Assembly: GCA_043228905.1 (NCBI GenBank) | Contig: JBHGNT010000014.1 | Coordinates: forward strand, 6,200,001-6,264,000 | DNA length: 64,000 nucleotides | Reading direction: 5' to 3' | Origin: Azolla caroliniana | Lineage: Eukaryota; Polypodiophyta | In this document: one piece after another, positions 10,366 through 21,292 of the stretch | Numbering within the stretch: position 1 is the stretch's first letter | Layout of the letters: the number at the start of each line of letters is the position of its first letter | Made by a program: the position numbers and the translations under genes | The notes under the pieces: model-generated | What the model was told of the DNA's origin: nothing | Seen by the model: the letters and a program-made list of their open reading frames with translations, nothing else | The model's database searches: none

Positions 10366-11186
10366 TGTTAGGAAACAGGTCCCTCCGGATGGGAAGTGAC
10401 AAGAACAATACTGATGAGCAAACTCGGCCGAGGCCGAATGGCCGAGGCTGAAACCGGATGTGGAGTACCCGGCATGAGCCGGATGGTGCAGAGCCGGTGA
10501 GAACCGGATGAAGAGTACCCAGCTACGGAAGACCCAGTGGGAACCGGATGAAGAGTACCCAGTTACGGAAGACCTGGTGAGAACTGGATGACGAGTACCC
10601 GGCTACGGAAGACCCGGTGAGAACCGGATGACGAGTACCCAGCAAGCGCCGGATGATGCAGGCCCGGTGAGGAGTGCTCACCGGATGAAGGGACATATTC
10701 GTAAATATGTTTTCTGAGAGTCCATCGGGGCTATATTTGTATATAGCCGAAAAGTCATATTAGTATAAATATGACTTAGGGCAAGCTCTTAGTATAAAAA
10801 AAAAGGGGGGGGGGGGGGGGTTGTCATTCTTGTTGGCGCAAGAAGAGAGAGCGCGTAACAGTGTACAGAGTGAGAGAGAGAGAGAAAGAGACGAAGGTTT
10901 CGTATCTCTGTTGTAACCGCCGACTGTGGCGAAGATCGTGAGCACGAGGTCGTTGCCTCCATGAGCTCACTGTTGTAATCATTGTGATATAGTGATAGTT
11001 TGCAGTCTGTGGGCTGTCGTGGTTTTTCCCTAGTTTGGGTTTTCCACGTTAACATCCTACATTCTTTTTTCTTTCCTGTGTACTCTTCTCTCCATTGTGT
11101 TGTGCCTTTCATTCCCATTTTTCTGTGTTTGATTTTAGACTCGGTTGTGGCCGAACGTTGTTCATCGGAGCGTGTAGTTCTTGACA
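10366..11186 (+). repeat. 5' LTR of C1a
   Basis: Begins TGTTAGGAAACAGG and ends TTCTTGACA before a 3-nt gap and the primer site. About 10440-10680 holds ~40-bp CCGG-rich repeats (ACCGGATGAAGAGTACCC type), the same repeats that vary in other C1 LTRs. A run of 16 G lies at 10805-10820, followed by GA-rich simple sequence. Confidence 0.9.
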
Positions 11187-11216
11187 AAGTGGTATCAGAG
11201 CGAAACGACACAGAAA

Positions 11217-12075
11217 ATGGACGAATCGTTGGGAGGCATGTTCAAGCTCACCAGCTCCAACTATTCGGTGTGGAAGTCGAAGATGAGGGACATGCTCGTG
11301 GTTAAAGATCTTTGGTTGCCGGTTCAGTTCGAGGACAAGAGACCGGACAAAATCGACGCCACAATATGGGAGGTGATGCACATGAAGACAACGGCGTACA
11401 TACGGTGCTTCATTGACATGAGCCTATACAACAACTTCAATGAAGAGAGCAAGGCTCATGAGCTCTGGGAGAAGATCGGCATTATGTTTCAGAACAAAAA
11501 TGTTGTTAACCAAGTTTCAGTATTCTAGAAGCTAGTAAGACTCCGGTACCAAGATGGCTCCAGCACGATGGAGCACATGAATGCCTTCCAGGGGCTGATA
11601 CACCAGGCAACATCATTGGAAGTACCTCTCACCGACGAGGTACTAGCGCTACTCCTGCTCGGTTCCCTCCCAGATAGCTAGGAGATGTTGGTTGTCACTT
11701 TGGGCAACGCCGGGCTGGAAGGGAAACGGTTATCCCTAGCAAGAGTGAAGTCGAGCTTGCTAGATGAGGAGGCGCGTCGGAAAGATAAGGATATGAGCTC
11801 CGACTCCAAAGCACTCCTTACCGAATCGGAATGCGGAAGACAAAAACCGTAGTCCCCAGAACCGGGAAAAGTCGGGGACACGGTCAAAGTCAAGGGGGAG
11901 GCCTACTTGCTTCTATTGCAGCAAGCCGGGACACTTCCAGAAGAACTGTCGGCATTTCCGAAAAGACAAGGAAACTGACGGTACCAATTCGAAGCGGACA
12001 CCGGACCGGAACGGTAAAGACCGAAGGGGAACGGACCGGAAGGGAACAACGACAATCGCGGCAAGTGAAGAAGAG
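11217..12075 (+). pseudogene. Gag of C1a, broken
   Basis: Starts MDESLGGMFKLTSSNYSVW, a copia Gag N-terminus close to C1c and C1e. Stops occur at 11526 (TAG) and 11680 (TAG in PDS*EML). A frame change follows before the knuckle region (CFYC-like near 11906), where a Gly codon is also damaged. The Gag is therefore not translatable as one protein. Confidence 0.88.
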
Positions 12076-13290
12076 TTGATGCTCATCACCGAGGAGAGTG
12101 AGATAAACCTTGCTGGCGACGAGATGACCTGGGTGTTTCACTCCGAAGCGTCGTTCCACCTTACCCCGGACCGGAAATGCTTCTCATCCTACGCAACCGG
12201 TGATCACGGTTGTGTCCGGATGGGGAATGAAGGTACATGCCGAATTGTCGGCATAGGAAACGTGTGGCTGGCAACACCAACCAGATGCAAGATGCTGCTA
12301 AAGGATGTCCGACATGTTCCAGAGGTTCGTCTGAACCTGATATCAGCCGGTCGGCTAGATGATGAAGGCTACACGGGTAGCATTCGGAACGGTGTTATGA
12401 AGTTCAGCAAAGGGAGCCTGATTGTGGCTCGGGCCTGGAAGGTAAACACGTTGTACCTGATGAATGCCCAGTTCTGTCCGGAGGAAGTGAACGTGGCATC
12501 CGACACTGCCGGTGAGCTGTGGCACAAAAGGCTGTGTCACATGAGCGAGAAGGGGATGAAGAGGCTTGTAGACGATAACCTCATTCCAGTGAAGAACGTG
12601 CACTTGGAGAAGTGCACTGATTGTCTGGCCTGTAAACAAAACTGGACCTCCTTCCGATTGAGGCCATCGATGAGACGTAATGCACCACTGGAGTTGGTGC
12701 ATACTGATGTGTGTCAAGTGGACACGAAGTCACATGCAAGATCGCAGTACTTCGTGACGTTCATAGATAGATGACCACAGCCGGAAGCTCTGGGCCACAC
12801 CGTTGAAGACGAAGGATCAAGTGCTATCCATCTTCAAAGAGCTCCACGCGAGAGTGGAAACAGAAACCGGCCGGAAGTTGAAGGCGGTTCGAGCAGATAA
12901 CGGAGGTGAATATCGGGGGCAGTTCGAGGAGTATTGTCGCTTAAAGGGAATTCGGCTCGAATTTACCGTGCCGAAGACGCCAGAACTAAACGGGCTGGCC
13001 GAGAGGATGAACCGGACCATAATGGAGAGGGTCCGGAGTATGTTGGCGCATGCAAAACTACCCAAGAAGTTTTGGGCTAAGGCACTGTCGACGGTGACAT
13101 ATGTGATAAACAGATCACCCTCAGTACGCTTGGACGGAGACACTCCATAGAGAGTCTGGACCGGTAAGGAAGTGTCCTACCGGCATCTGAAGGTGTTCGG
13201 GTGTCTCGCGTACGTGCATGTAGCTAAGGACCGGAGATCAAAGTTAGATCCAAAGACCCGACCATGCATATTCCTCGGTTACGGTGACGA
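12076..13290 (+). pseudogene. Protease and integrase of C1a, broken and truncated
   Basis: Protease loop reads WVFHSEASFHLTPD: both the catalytic Asp (now His) and the Gly of DSGA are gone. The pre-integrase HHCC finger follows (ELWHKRLCHMSEKGMKR, CTDCLACK), then the integrase core with HTDVCQV, VRADNGGEYRGQ and ELNGLAERMNRTI (D, D, E). A 1-base shift near 12770 (FIDR*) separates two frames, and a TAG follows at 13148. Truncated at FLGYGDD. Confidence 0.85.
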
Positions 13291-13435
13291 CTTAAGTGGG
13301 ATATTCTAGATCCTCCACTCCCAAGTACATTTAATATAGTATTTACACCCTTGTACCTATATTCTCCTCACACATGTGCACCCTGCACATGAGATCTATA
13401 TATACCTCATTGTGGGTATTTTTGTATTTGATTAT

Positions 13436-13850
13436 TGTAAAAGAATACGTGTGCGGAAGTGTATGCGTAAGACACAGAGTACACAGTTCGGAAGTATGAT
13501 AGTTTGGTAAAATGTAGAAATCACAAAGAAGGAGAAGGAAAGACACAGAGAGCAAAAAACAAAACTATATTCCAAAAATAATTCTCTGTATGTTCTCTGT
13601 ACATACTTCGTGCTCAGTGAGCACCTTTTATACAAGCCCTGACTATTGGGTTGACACAAGTACTGCCAGTACTTGACCGCTCATAAACGAGCATCCTACA
13701 CTTACTCCCAAAATTATTCCTTATGAGGAACAACATTCTAACGGCCTCTTGGTTCACACACCCCTACAGCCATGTGTGTATTACGCACCCAATCTACGCA
13801 CTAGGTTATGCACCCGTTTACGCACCCAATGTTGAGCTTGTATCTCAACA
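13436..13850 (-). mobile_element. Solo LTR of copia family C3 (C3a)
   Basis: 415 bp in reverse orientation. Its reverse complement begins TGTTGAGATACAAGCTC and ends ATTCTTTTACA, matching the C3b LTR at 21293-21716. Flanks are ATTAT and ATGAT, a 5-bp duplication with one mismatch. It lies within the C2a LTR. No internal sequence remains, as expected after LTR-LTR recombination. Confidence 0.85.
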
Positions 13851-14195
13851 ATGATGATAATGCTAATTTAATATAGAGTTAATCATCCCCCATCTTGCGT
13901 TGTTCATAAGTGTAACTTTCTCTCTCTCTTCCTCTTACACACATATCACTTAATCTTCCACTTAGCTTAATCACATAATTAGGTACTAATTAACCCTTGC
14001 TTAATTACCTAATTCTTAACATGGTATCAGAGCGTGTGGTTTAGCACATCCACTAAGCCCATCCGCCTCTTCGTAATTGTGTGTTCGAAACGGCGACGAC
14101 AAATTCCGGCTATCCGCTACCGTAGTGCCGCTACGTAGTACGAGTACGTGATCGAGGGAAGAAAATCGAAAAAGGAAGACAGACACTACATCAAA

Positions 14196-15355
14196 ATGAA
14201 CACACAAATGGGTAGCTCGCTCCCTACTGAAAAGCTAGACCGGAGCAATTATTCATCTTGGGAGTACAAGATGACCCAATACCTCGTATGCCAAGGGTAT
14301 TGGAGCTACATCAACAACGCACAAGAACATCGACCCGACTCGAAGAACACTGACTACGCAACATGGGAGCAAGTGGCGAGTCAAGTCATGTATTGCTTGG
14401 CAACACGTGTCGACGATCACATGCTTAGCGACATTCAAGACGCCAAGACGCCTAAAGAGGCATGGGGGAACTTGAAGAAGATGTTCGCCGCCAACATGAC
14501 CGCCCAAAGCTTCAACTCCGACAAGAGTTGAACAACATTCGGCAAAAAGATATGTCTGTGTCGGACTACACCCCAAAATCAAGAGCATTTGCGACTCGCT
14601 TGGCTCCATCAACATAAATGTCGATGAAGACGAGATGGTTCAAGTATGCTTGGGCGGCCTTGCACAACGATTCGATCCATTATGGACAACAATCTTGGCG
14701 AGAGAAAACCCTCCTTCATTCTTTGACCTCCAATCAATGTTATTGATCGAAGAGAACCATGTCCGAACCAAGACGAAGACGTCAGAAGGACAAATGTTCT
14801 TCTCAAGTTCGGACAGTGGCCGAGGATGAGGTCATGGTGGTAGAAGAGGTCAATTCGGCCCATCACACGAAGGGAACTCAAACCTTCATGGAAGCCATCG
14901 AGGAACCTTCGGAAGAAGGGAGAGCTTCCATGCCGAACTAGGTCGGCAAATGAGGCCCGCAACTTGCAACTATTGCGGAAAAATCGGTCACCGCGGGGAG
15001 TGCCGAAAAAGAAGAAGTGAGTCGTCTTCGACAAGTCGACAACTCATTAATTACACCACCAACTCCGAATACAACGACTACGGTAGACTATTCGTAATGA
15101 GGCATAGGCTGAACTCTATGACAGCCTCTGACTCCACAAGCACCTCCAACTCAGAAGACATGTGGTTCGTCAATTCCGACGCCTCACATCACATGACATC
15201 CCACGAAGAGTGGTTTCCTAACTTACGAACGTCGGATCAATCTTGCTTCATAGAGACGGGAGATGACACCACACATCCCATTGGGCACATCAGCAATGTC
15301 CCATTCGGGAAAGAAGGCGAGCAAACTTGCATCAAGAATGTCTTGCCATCAAGGT
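14196..15355 (+). pseudogene. Gag and protease start of C2a
   Basis: Begins MNTQMGSSLPTEKLDRSNYS, with Gag blocks AKTPKEAWGNLKKMFAAN and INVDEDEMVQVCLGGLA-like text. A deletion/frameshift occurs near 14510 and again near 14830. The zinc knuckle CNYCGKIGHRGEC lacks one residue between His and the last Cys compared with relatives (C2c and C4 read GHHEEEC). The protease loop reads FVNSDASHHMTS, having lost the catalytic Asp. Broken by several frameshifts. Confidence 0.85.
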
Positions 15356-15559
15356 GATCGACTTTGTATTCGGGCATCTTACCTTTGCCTTTGTCCAAGT
15401 TCGAACTTGGCGCGAACTGCTTTGGTCGCGTGAAGGCTAATGTGGGCCACTTAGCTCAGTAGAGCTTGGATTGTCCTTTGGTAAGGGACTTGGCCGAATA
15501 TCGTCCTCCGAGTTGACGTTCAACTCTTCCTCAGTCGGGTTGGGTGGAGCCGAATTGGG
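15356..15559 (-). pseudogene. Copia C5 fragment (left of C4)
   Basis: Minus-strand copia linker-region text, resembling the stretch before RT in C4 near 17940-18000. It ends at the left target duplication (TTGGG, 15555-15559) of C4 and continues at 21040. Confidence 0.6.
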
Positions 15560-15949
15560 TGTAAAGAATCAAGAGATGGATTCTTGTGAAGCGGAATAGG
15601 TGTGAACTGTGTGTGTATGAGAGAGAGTGAGAGAGTGAGAGAGACAAGGAGTAATACACAGAGAATACGCAAGGTAAAGTATATTAGCAAAGGAGAAAGA
15701 CTCAACATTATACAAGGTGGGAGGAGGGTGCTTTATGTAGTCACCCTCTCTCTTCATTAACTACAAGGCTCATGGAGCATGGGAAATGTGAAAGATCATA
15801 AGTTATGTGTCATAGAATATGATTCTATGACTCATACTAAATGCTAGAATACAAAGTGGTGACATAATGGCGACTCTTGACCGTTGAGGTGTCTCTTCAT
15901 TCTCAAGGTGAGTTGACACACTAGACCAAGTTGAGCTTGATTCTCGACA
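15560..15949 (-). repeat. 3' LTR of C4
   Basis: 390 bp, read here as TGTAAAGAATC...TCTCGACA (element strand: TGTCGAGA...TTTACA). It has a GA-rich stretch near 15620-15645. The plus-strand primer tract sits beside it (15950-15960). A second GAGGGGGAGTA-like tract lies at 16191-16205, just past the RNase H stop. Confidence 0.92.
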
Positions 15950-16170
15950 CGCCCCCTCAAGCTCAAGTCGGGTCGGTTTCAGATGGTATCCGCTTCAATT
16001 CACGTTTGGGAGTCCGCGTCGACTCGCTTTATGCGAAGTTGCGGAATCCGTGCTCCAGCTTGCGTTGTGCGTAGTTATGAAGTCTGTGCTCCGGCTTGTG
16101 TCTTTCTTCGCGGCTTTGCGTGGTAGATCGGCTCTTTGCTGCTACGTTGCGTGGTTGCGGAATCTACGCG

Positions 16171-18072
16171 TTATTGCATAGTATCTTCAGTACTCCCCCT
16201 CAAGCTTGGTAGGTCAAGGATCGGCAATCCGAGATCGGTCATGAATTGCCATAGCTTGTCGGCTCCTAAGGCTTTAGTGAAGATGTTGGCCGTTTGAAGA
16301 TTGGTGCTTATGTGTTGTAGGTCGACATTGCCAGCCAGAACGCACTCTCGGATGAAGTGATAGTGCACTTCGATGTGCTTTGTCCGCGCGTGGAACACCG
16401 GGTTCCGAGCCAGATAGATACTACTCATGTTGTCGCAGTAAAGGGAAGTCGGATCCTTGATGGGTACGCCCAGATCCTTCAAAATCCTCTTGAGCCATAC
16501 GGCTTCACACGCAGCTACGGCTGCGCCCCTGTATTCCGCCTCCGTACTCGAAAGAGCGACGGTAGGCTGCTTCTTGCTACTCCAGGATATTGCTCCACTG
16601 CCAAGGGAGAAAACAAATCCGGAGGTTGATCTTCTATCAGCTTTGTAGCCGGCCCAATCGGCGTCTGTGTACCGCTCGAGTTGTATTGGCATCGCGGTCT
16701 TGTAGAGGATGCCGCAATCCATTGTGCCGCTCACGTAGCGTAGAACTCGCTTAGTGCAATCCAAGTGAGTATCACGCGGTGTTTGCATGAATTGGCTAAG
16801 GAGACCGACCGGATAACTCAGATCGGGTCGTGTGATCGTGAGGTAGATGAGACTCCCGATGAGTTGCCGATACTGAGTCGGCTCACACGCTTTGGTGCCG
16901 GAGTTCGCATCTAGTTTGAGATTACGATCAACCGGGGTTGCCACGGATTTGCACTCAGTCATCCCGAACTTGTATAACAAGTTGAGGATGTAGTGCCGTT
17001 GAGAGATCATGATTCCGGCCAGAGTCCGAATTACCTCGATGCCGAGGAAGTAGTGGAGCTCCTTCATGTCTGTCATGTCGAACTTGTCAGAAAGGAGGGA
17101 TTTGACTTTATTGATTTCGACGAGATGCTCACCTCCAATGACTAGGTCATCCACATATAAAATGATGACGATCGGACTTGCGGAATCGCTTCGTATGTAG
17201 AGGGAGTTGTCTGATTTTGACATACGGAAACCGATTTGATGAAGATATTGCGTTATCTTCGAATGCCAAGCACGCGGTGCTTGCTTGAGGCCATAGAGTG
17301 GCTTCTTGAGTCGGCAAACCGCTTTCGGATAGGTGCTTGAGTTGAAGCCGGGTGGTTGGATCATGTACACCTCCTCTTCTAATTCGCCTTGTAGAAAGGC
17401 GTTCTTGACGTCCATTTGATGGAGGTGCCACCCTTTCGCCGCGGCAATCGCAATTACGGTCCGCATCGTCGTCATCTTTGCCACCGAGGCAAAGGTCTCT
17501 TCGTAGTCGACACCATGAGTCTGAGCGTATCCTTTTGCTACGAGTCGAGCTTTGTAGCCGTTTACGGAACCATTGGCGTTATACTTCACCTTGTAGATCC
17601 ATCTGCATCCAATCGCCTTTTTGTGTGGTGAGGTGGGAACGAGATCCCACGTCTCGTTCTTCCGTAGTGCCTGCATCTCCTCGTTCATTGCTTCGATCCA
17701 TCTTGGGTCCATCACGGCTTCCGAAAAGGTTTCCGGCTCCCGTACTGTCGCTACCTTCATCATGAAGGCGTAATGGTATGCCATATAATCGTTGTAGCCA
17801 AATTGGCTTACAGGGTTCTTTTCACGAGTGGATCGGCGGAGTTTTTCATTTGCAGAAATGAGGGCTTTCTTAGCTCCGATTGGTACCTCGAAGCCGCCGA
17901 ACTCACTATCGAGTGAGTAAGTCGACTCATCGTCGATGAAGCAATCGTCTTCGTATTCCGACATTTTCGCCTTGCCTTTGTCCATCTTCGGGCTAGGCCG
18001 TGATGTGCTTTGATCGCTCAAAGGCTCTTGTGGTCCGCTCAGTCGGGTCGTGATCGGACTTTCTTCAATCAT
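16171..18072 (-). CDS. RT-RNase H of copia C4 (open, 633 codons)
   Basis: C-terminal part of the copia Pol polyprotein. It makes cDNA from the element RNA inside virus-like particles. Residues ~1-125 are the integrase tail/linker, ~139-385 the RT (WDLV...[20 protein letters not shown], catalytic YVDD at 306-309), and ~470-610 the RNase H. All RNase H carboxylate motifs are present: YTDADWAGYKADRRST, SSTEAEYRGA, LYCDNMSSIYLARN. The stop lies just before the distal purine tract. It is uninterrupted, but separated from the integrase by a frameshift near 18217 (one extra G in a G run compared with 21104), so the ATG at 18072 is only the first Met of the frame. Confidence 0.92.
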   Translation of the reverse strand: MIEESPITTRLSGPQEPLSDQSTSRPSPKMDKGKAKMSEYEDDCFIDDESTYSLDSEFGGFEVPIGAKKALISANEKLRRSTREKNPVSQFGYNDYMAYHYAFMMKVATVREPETFSEAVMDPRWIEAMNEEMQALRKNETWDLVPTSPHKKAIGCRWIYKVKYNANGSVNGYKARLVAKGYAQTHGVDYEETFASVAKMTTMRTVIAIAAAKGWHLHQMDVKNAFLQGELEEEVYMIQPPGFNSSTYPKAVCRLKKPLYGLKQAPRAWHSKITQYLHQIGFRMSKSDNSLYIRSDSASPIVIILYVDDLVIGGEHLVEINKVKSLLSDKFDMTDMKELHYFLGIEVIRTLAGIMISQRHYILNLLYKFGMTECKSVATPVDRNLKLDANSGTKACEPTQYRQLIGSLIYLTITRPDLSYPVGLLSQFMQTPRDTHLDCTKRVLRYVSGTMDCGILYKTAMPIQLERYTDADWAGYKADRRSTSGFVFSLGSGAISWSSKKQPTVALSSTEAEYRGAAVAACEAVWLKRILKDLGVPIKDPTSLYCDNMSSIYLARNPVFHARTKHIEVHYHFIRECVLAGNVDLQHISTNLQTANIFTKALGADKLWQFMTDLGLPILDLPSLRGSTEDTMQ

Positions 18073-18175
18073 GCGCGTAGGGCGATCTTCATCCCCGATC
18101 TCTTGGTCGGCAAATTCCGGGTCGAGCGGAGTCGGAGTCGGAGTTGTCTCTCGTGTGTACCAAGATGCAGACTCG

Positions 18176-19108
18176 TCAAAGACGACGTCTCGACTTACCC
18201 GAGATTTTCGAGTTGAGGGGGTTATAGCACTTGTACCCCTTTTGCTCTAGTGAGTATCCTACGAGGATACATTTCTCCGACTTCGGGTCGAGCTTTTGAC
18301 GCTTCTCGTCGGGGATGTGCACGTATGTAATGGAGCCGAATATCCGAACATGTGATAGGTTCGGCTTCTTTCCGAAGAACCTTTCGTGCGGAGTGACCTC
18401 GTGCACGCCGGATGTTGTGCACCGGTTCATTAGGTAGACGGCCGTATTTGCCTCTTCGTCCCAATATGACTTGGGCATATGCTTCTCGTTCATCATGGCC
18501 CGCGCTACTTCGAGGATGTGCCGATTTTTGCGCTCGGCAACTCCATTTTGTTGCGGAGTGTGTCGGCAAGTTAATTCTCGCCGAATTCCTTCCTTTCGGA
18601 GATACGCCGTGAAATCATCCAAGAAGTACTCCTTGCCGCCATCCGATCGAAGGCATCGTACATGTCGGCCCATGGCTTTCTCGACTTCATTCTTGAACTT
18701 TTGGAAGTGTCCGAACACTTCGCTCTTTTGCCGCATCGGATAGATCCAAGTGTGCCTAGAAAAGTCATCGATGAAGAGCACGTAATATCGGCATCCGCCG
18801 AATGTCGCCGTTTGGGCCGGACCCCATACATCGGAATGAATTACATCGAGTACGCCTTTGCTCACATTCCGCTCCTTCGGGAATGGGTGTCGGTGTTGCT
18901 TGCCAAATTGGCACGCTTCGCATACACCTTCAATCTCCTTCTCTTTGAATGTCGGGAGTTCGATAACGACTCCTTTCGATCTCATTGCTTTGAGTTTGTT
19001 GAGATTGATGTGGCCGATTCGCTTATGCCATAGCTCTATGTCGGAGTCGGCTTTCGTGCTTTTTGCGAACATGGCGGATTTCATCTCGTGCGAATCGAGA
19101 ATGAACAT
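18176..19108 (-). pseudogene. Integrase of copia C4 (open, 310 codons)
   Basis: Pre-integrase zinc finger (ELWHKRIGHIN ... CEACQFGKQHRH) followed by the core: HSDVWGP (D), RSDGGKEYF (D), QQNGVAERKNRHI (E). All three catalytic acids are present. The C-terminal FLVGYS-like block is followed by the extra G that shifts the frame into RT. In the intact protein this would be continuous with protease upstream and RT downstream. A TGA (19136-19138, probably from CGA) separates it from protease. Confidence 0.9.
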
Positions 19109-19138
19109 CTGGCCCTCTCTTCTTCCGCGTGCGATGAT

Positions 19139-19699
19139 TCAGCCTTCTTTTTCGATGAAGCACCCTTCTTGGTCGAATCGTACTTGCATCCCTTGCTCAA
19201 CCATTTGGCCGAACGAGACCAAATTCTTTGTGATGGTGGGAACATGCAAGACATTTTTAATGTATGTTTTCTTACCTCTTTTGCCGAACGGAACATTGCC
19301 GATGTGCCGAATCGGGTGCGTAGTGTCATCTCCGATTTCGACATAACCGGGTCGCTCCGGCTCTCGAAGTTCGAGAAACCATTCTTTATGGGATGTCATA
19401 TGGTTTGAGGCTCCCAAATCAACAAACCATACGTCCTCCGGATTGAGGGCACTAGTTGAGGTAGAGGACGACATAGACTTTGCTCTATGTTTCATCATGA
19501 ACATTCCGCCACGGTCGGACTTGTATGCGTACATTCCGCCACGATCCTCGTAGTCGGAGTTGTGCCTGTACATTCCGCTATACTCTTCGTAGTCGGAATT
19601 GTGCGCGTAATTCGTGAGTTGTCGGCTTGTGGAAGACGATTCACGCATCTTCTTTCGGCACTCTTCTTCGTGGTGGCCGAGCTTTCGCAATATCCGCAT
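19139..19699 (-). pseudogene. Protease (and knuckle end) of copia C4
   Basis: Begins within the zinc knuckle (KLGHHEEECRKK) because a 1-bp deletion just upstream turned CGYCGK into CGYCES. The protease loop reads WFVDLGASNHMTS: catalytic Asp kept, but DSG changed to DLG. A tandem duplication of YAHNSDYEEYSGMY-like and YAYKSDRGGMF text precedes it. In frame with the integrase except for the TGA at 19136. Confidence 0.85.
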
Positions 19700-20490
19700 T
19701 CGGTTGCGTTTTGACAGCTCGGGCCGGAGTGGAAGCTCCCCCTTCTTGCGAAGGTTCCTCGTTGGCCTCCGTTTTGCGGCCGAAATTGGGAGTTGTTGTC
19801 ATAGGTCGGTCCTCGTCCGCCTTGTCCTTGGCCGAATCGGCCTCTCGCTCGTCCGCGTCCTCTTCCTCCATTAGAGTGCGTGTAGAGCATGTGGCCTTCC
19901 GACTCATTGCTCCTTGTACGCACGTGGTTTTCTTCGACCAATAGCATTGATTGGAGCTTGAAGAAGGAGGGAGATTTCTCTCGTGCTAGAACGGTGGTTC
20001 ACATTGCGCCGAACCGTGGTGCGAGGCCGTCGAGGCATATTTGCACCATCTCATCATCATCTACACTTACGCTTATTGAGCCGAGCGAGTTGCAAAGCTC
20101 CTTGATCTTCAAGGTGTATGTCGTGATGGACATATCCCTTTGTTGAATGTTGTTCAACTCTTGGCGGAGTTGAAGCTTCCTCGCGGTCGTGTTGGCGGCG
20201 AAAATCTTTCGTAGATTTTCCCACGCTTCCTTCGGCGTCTTGGCTTCTCGAATGTAACCGAGCATGTGGTCGTGAACACATGTCGCCAAACAATACATCA
20301 CACGGCTTGCGGCTTGCTCCCATGTCGCGTATCCGGGAGCCGCTTTGGTGGGTCGGTCTTCATGCGATCCTTTGATGTAACTCCAATAGCCTTGTCCGAC
20401 AAGGTATTGGTGCATCTTGTACTCCCAAGATGCGAAGTTGTTTCGATCCAACTTCTCGGTAGGGAGAGCGATCCCCATTTGAGTATTCAT
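19700..20490 (-). pseudogene. Gag of copia C4
   Basis: Starts MNTQMGIALPTEKLDRNNFA. It is a typical copia capsid with YWSYIKGS, REAKTPKEAWENLRKIFAAN and LRQELNNIQQRDMS blocks. A TGA at about 19999 (after RFGAM, probably a CGA-to-TGA change) divides two in-frame parts. The downstream part, rich in Gly/Arg, leads to the knuckle, where a base is lost. Confidence 0.9.
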
Positions 20491-20649
20491 TATGTCGATT
20501 CTTCTTCTTCTTCTTCTCTCTTCGAATGCGAGCTATGTAGCGAAGCTACAATAGCGATGAGCCGGTTTTAGGTCGTCGGCGTGGAGCACAACACACAATC
20601 ACGATGAGGCGAATGGGCTAGATCGAGCTACCAAATCGCTCTGATACCA

Positions 20650-21039
20650 TGTAAAGAATCAAGAGATGGATTCTTGTGAAGCGGAATAGGTGTGAACTGT
20701 GTGTGTATGAGAGAGAGAGAGAGAGTGAGAGAGACAAGGAGTAATACACAGAGAATACGCAAGGTAAAGTATATTAGCAAAGGAGAAAGACTCAACATTA
20801 TACAAGGTGGGAGGAGGGTGCTTTATGTAGTCACCCTCTCTCTTCATTAACTACAAGGCTCATGGAGCATGGGGAATGTGAAAGCTCATAAGCTATGTGT
20901 CATAGAATATGATTCTATGACTCATACTAAATGCTAGAATACAAAGTGGTGACATAATGGTGACTCTTGACCGTTGGGGTGTCTCTTCATTCTCAAGGTG
21001 AGTTCACACACTAGACCAAGTTGAGTTTGATTCTCGACA
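20650..21039 (-). repeat. 5' LTR of C4
   Basis: 390 bp and the same length as the 3' LTR, with about eight substitutions between them (2%). The primer site follows immediately on the element strand. Confidence 0.92.
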
Positions 21040-21292
21040 TTGGGCTTATACCAAGATGCCGATTCGTCGAAGACTACATCTCGACTTACCCGAACCGCTC
21101 GAGTCGAGGGGTTGAAGCACTTGTATGCCTTCTTCTTGGATGAGTATCCTACGAGGATACATTCCTCCGACTTCGCATCAAGCTTCTGTTGTTGTTCGAT
21201 CGGGATGCATACATTTGCAATGCTTTCGAAAACTTTGAGGTGTGATAAGATCGCCTTCCTTCCGACAAGGAGCTCATATGGAGTTAGCTCAT
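21040..21292 (-). pseudogene. Copia C5 fragment (right of C4): integrase C-terminal region
   Basis: Minus strand encodes ELTPYELLVGRKAILSHLKV, then CILVGYSSKKKAYKCFNP and VSRDVVFDESASWY: the copia integrase tail. Together with 15356-15559 it forms the host copy into which C4 inserted. It ends where the C3b LTR begins. Confidence 0.8.

Larger units (their letters stand above)
10366..13290 (+). mobile_element. Copia C1a, 3'-truncated element
   Basis: Ty1/copia element (Tork/Tnt1-like by gag and integrase content) inserted in C1b. It has a 5' LTR, a primer site TGGTATCAGAGC (11190-11201, initiator-Met type), then Gag, protease and integrase. The sequence stops in the integrase C-terminal region (FLGYGDD) near 13290, where a truncated C2 LTR begins. 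RT and RNase H are missing, so the right target duplication cannot be tested. Confidence 0.9.
13291..15355 (+). mobile_element. Copia C2a, truncated at both ends
   Basis: 5'-truncated LTR (13291-13435 and 13851-14021, ending CTTAACA), then a primer site TGGTATCAGAGC at 14022-14033, Gag, and the protease start. The LTR aligns with the C2b solo LTR at about 41980-42310. It is interrupted by a C3 solo LTR. The right end is lost at the junction to minus-strand copia C5 near 15356. Confidence 0.85.
15560..21039 (-). mobile_element. Copia C4, near-intact full-length element
   Basis: 5480-bp Ty1/copia element on the minus strand. It has 390-bp LTRs, perfect 5-bp target duplications (TTGGG at 15555-15559 and 21040-21044), an initiator-Met primer site (reverse complement of TGGTATCAGAGC at about 20638-20649) and a purine tract next to the 3' LTR. 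All domains are present in order gag, protease, integrase, RT, RNase H. I can find four coding lesions: a TGA in gag, a 1-bp loss in the zinc knuckle, a TGA between protease and integrase, and one extra G before RT. LTRs differ at about 8 of 390 positions. It is the youngest-looking element here. Confidence 0.95.
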
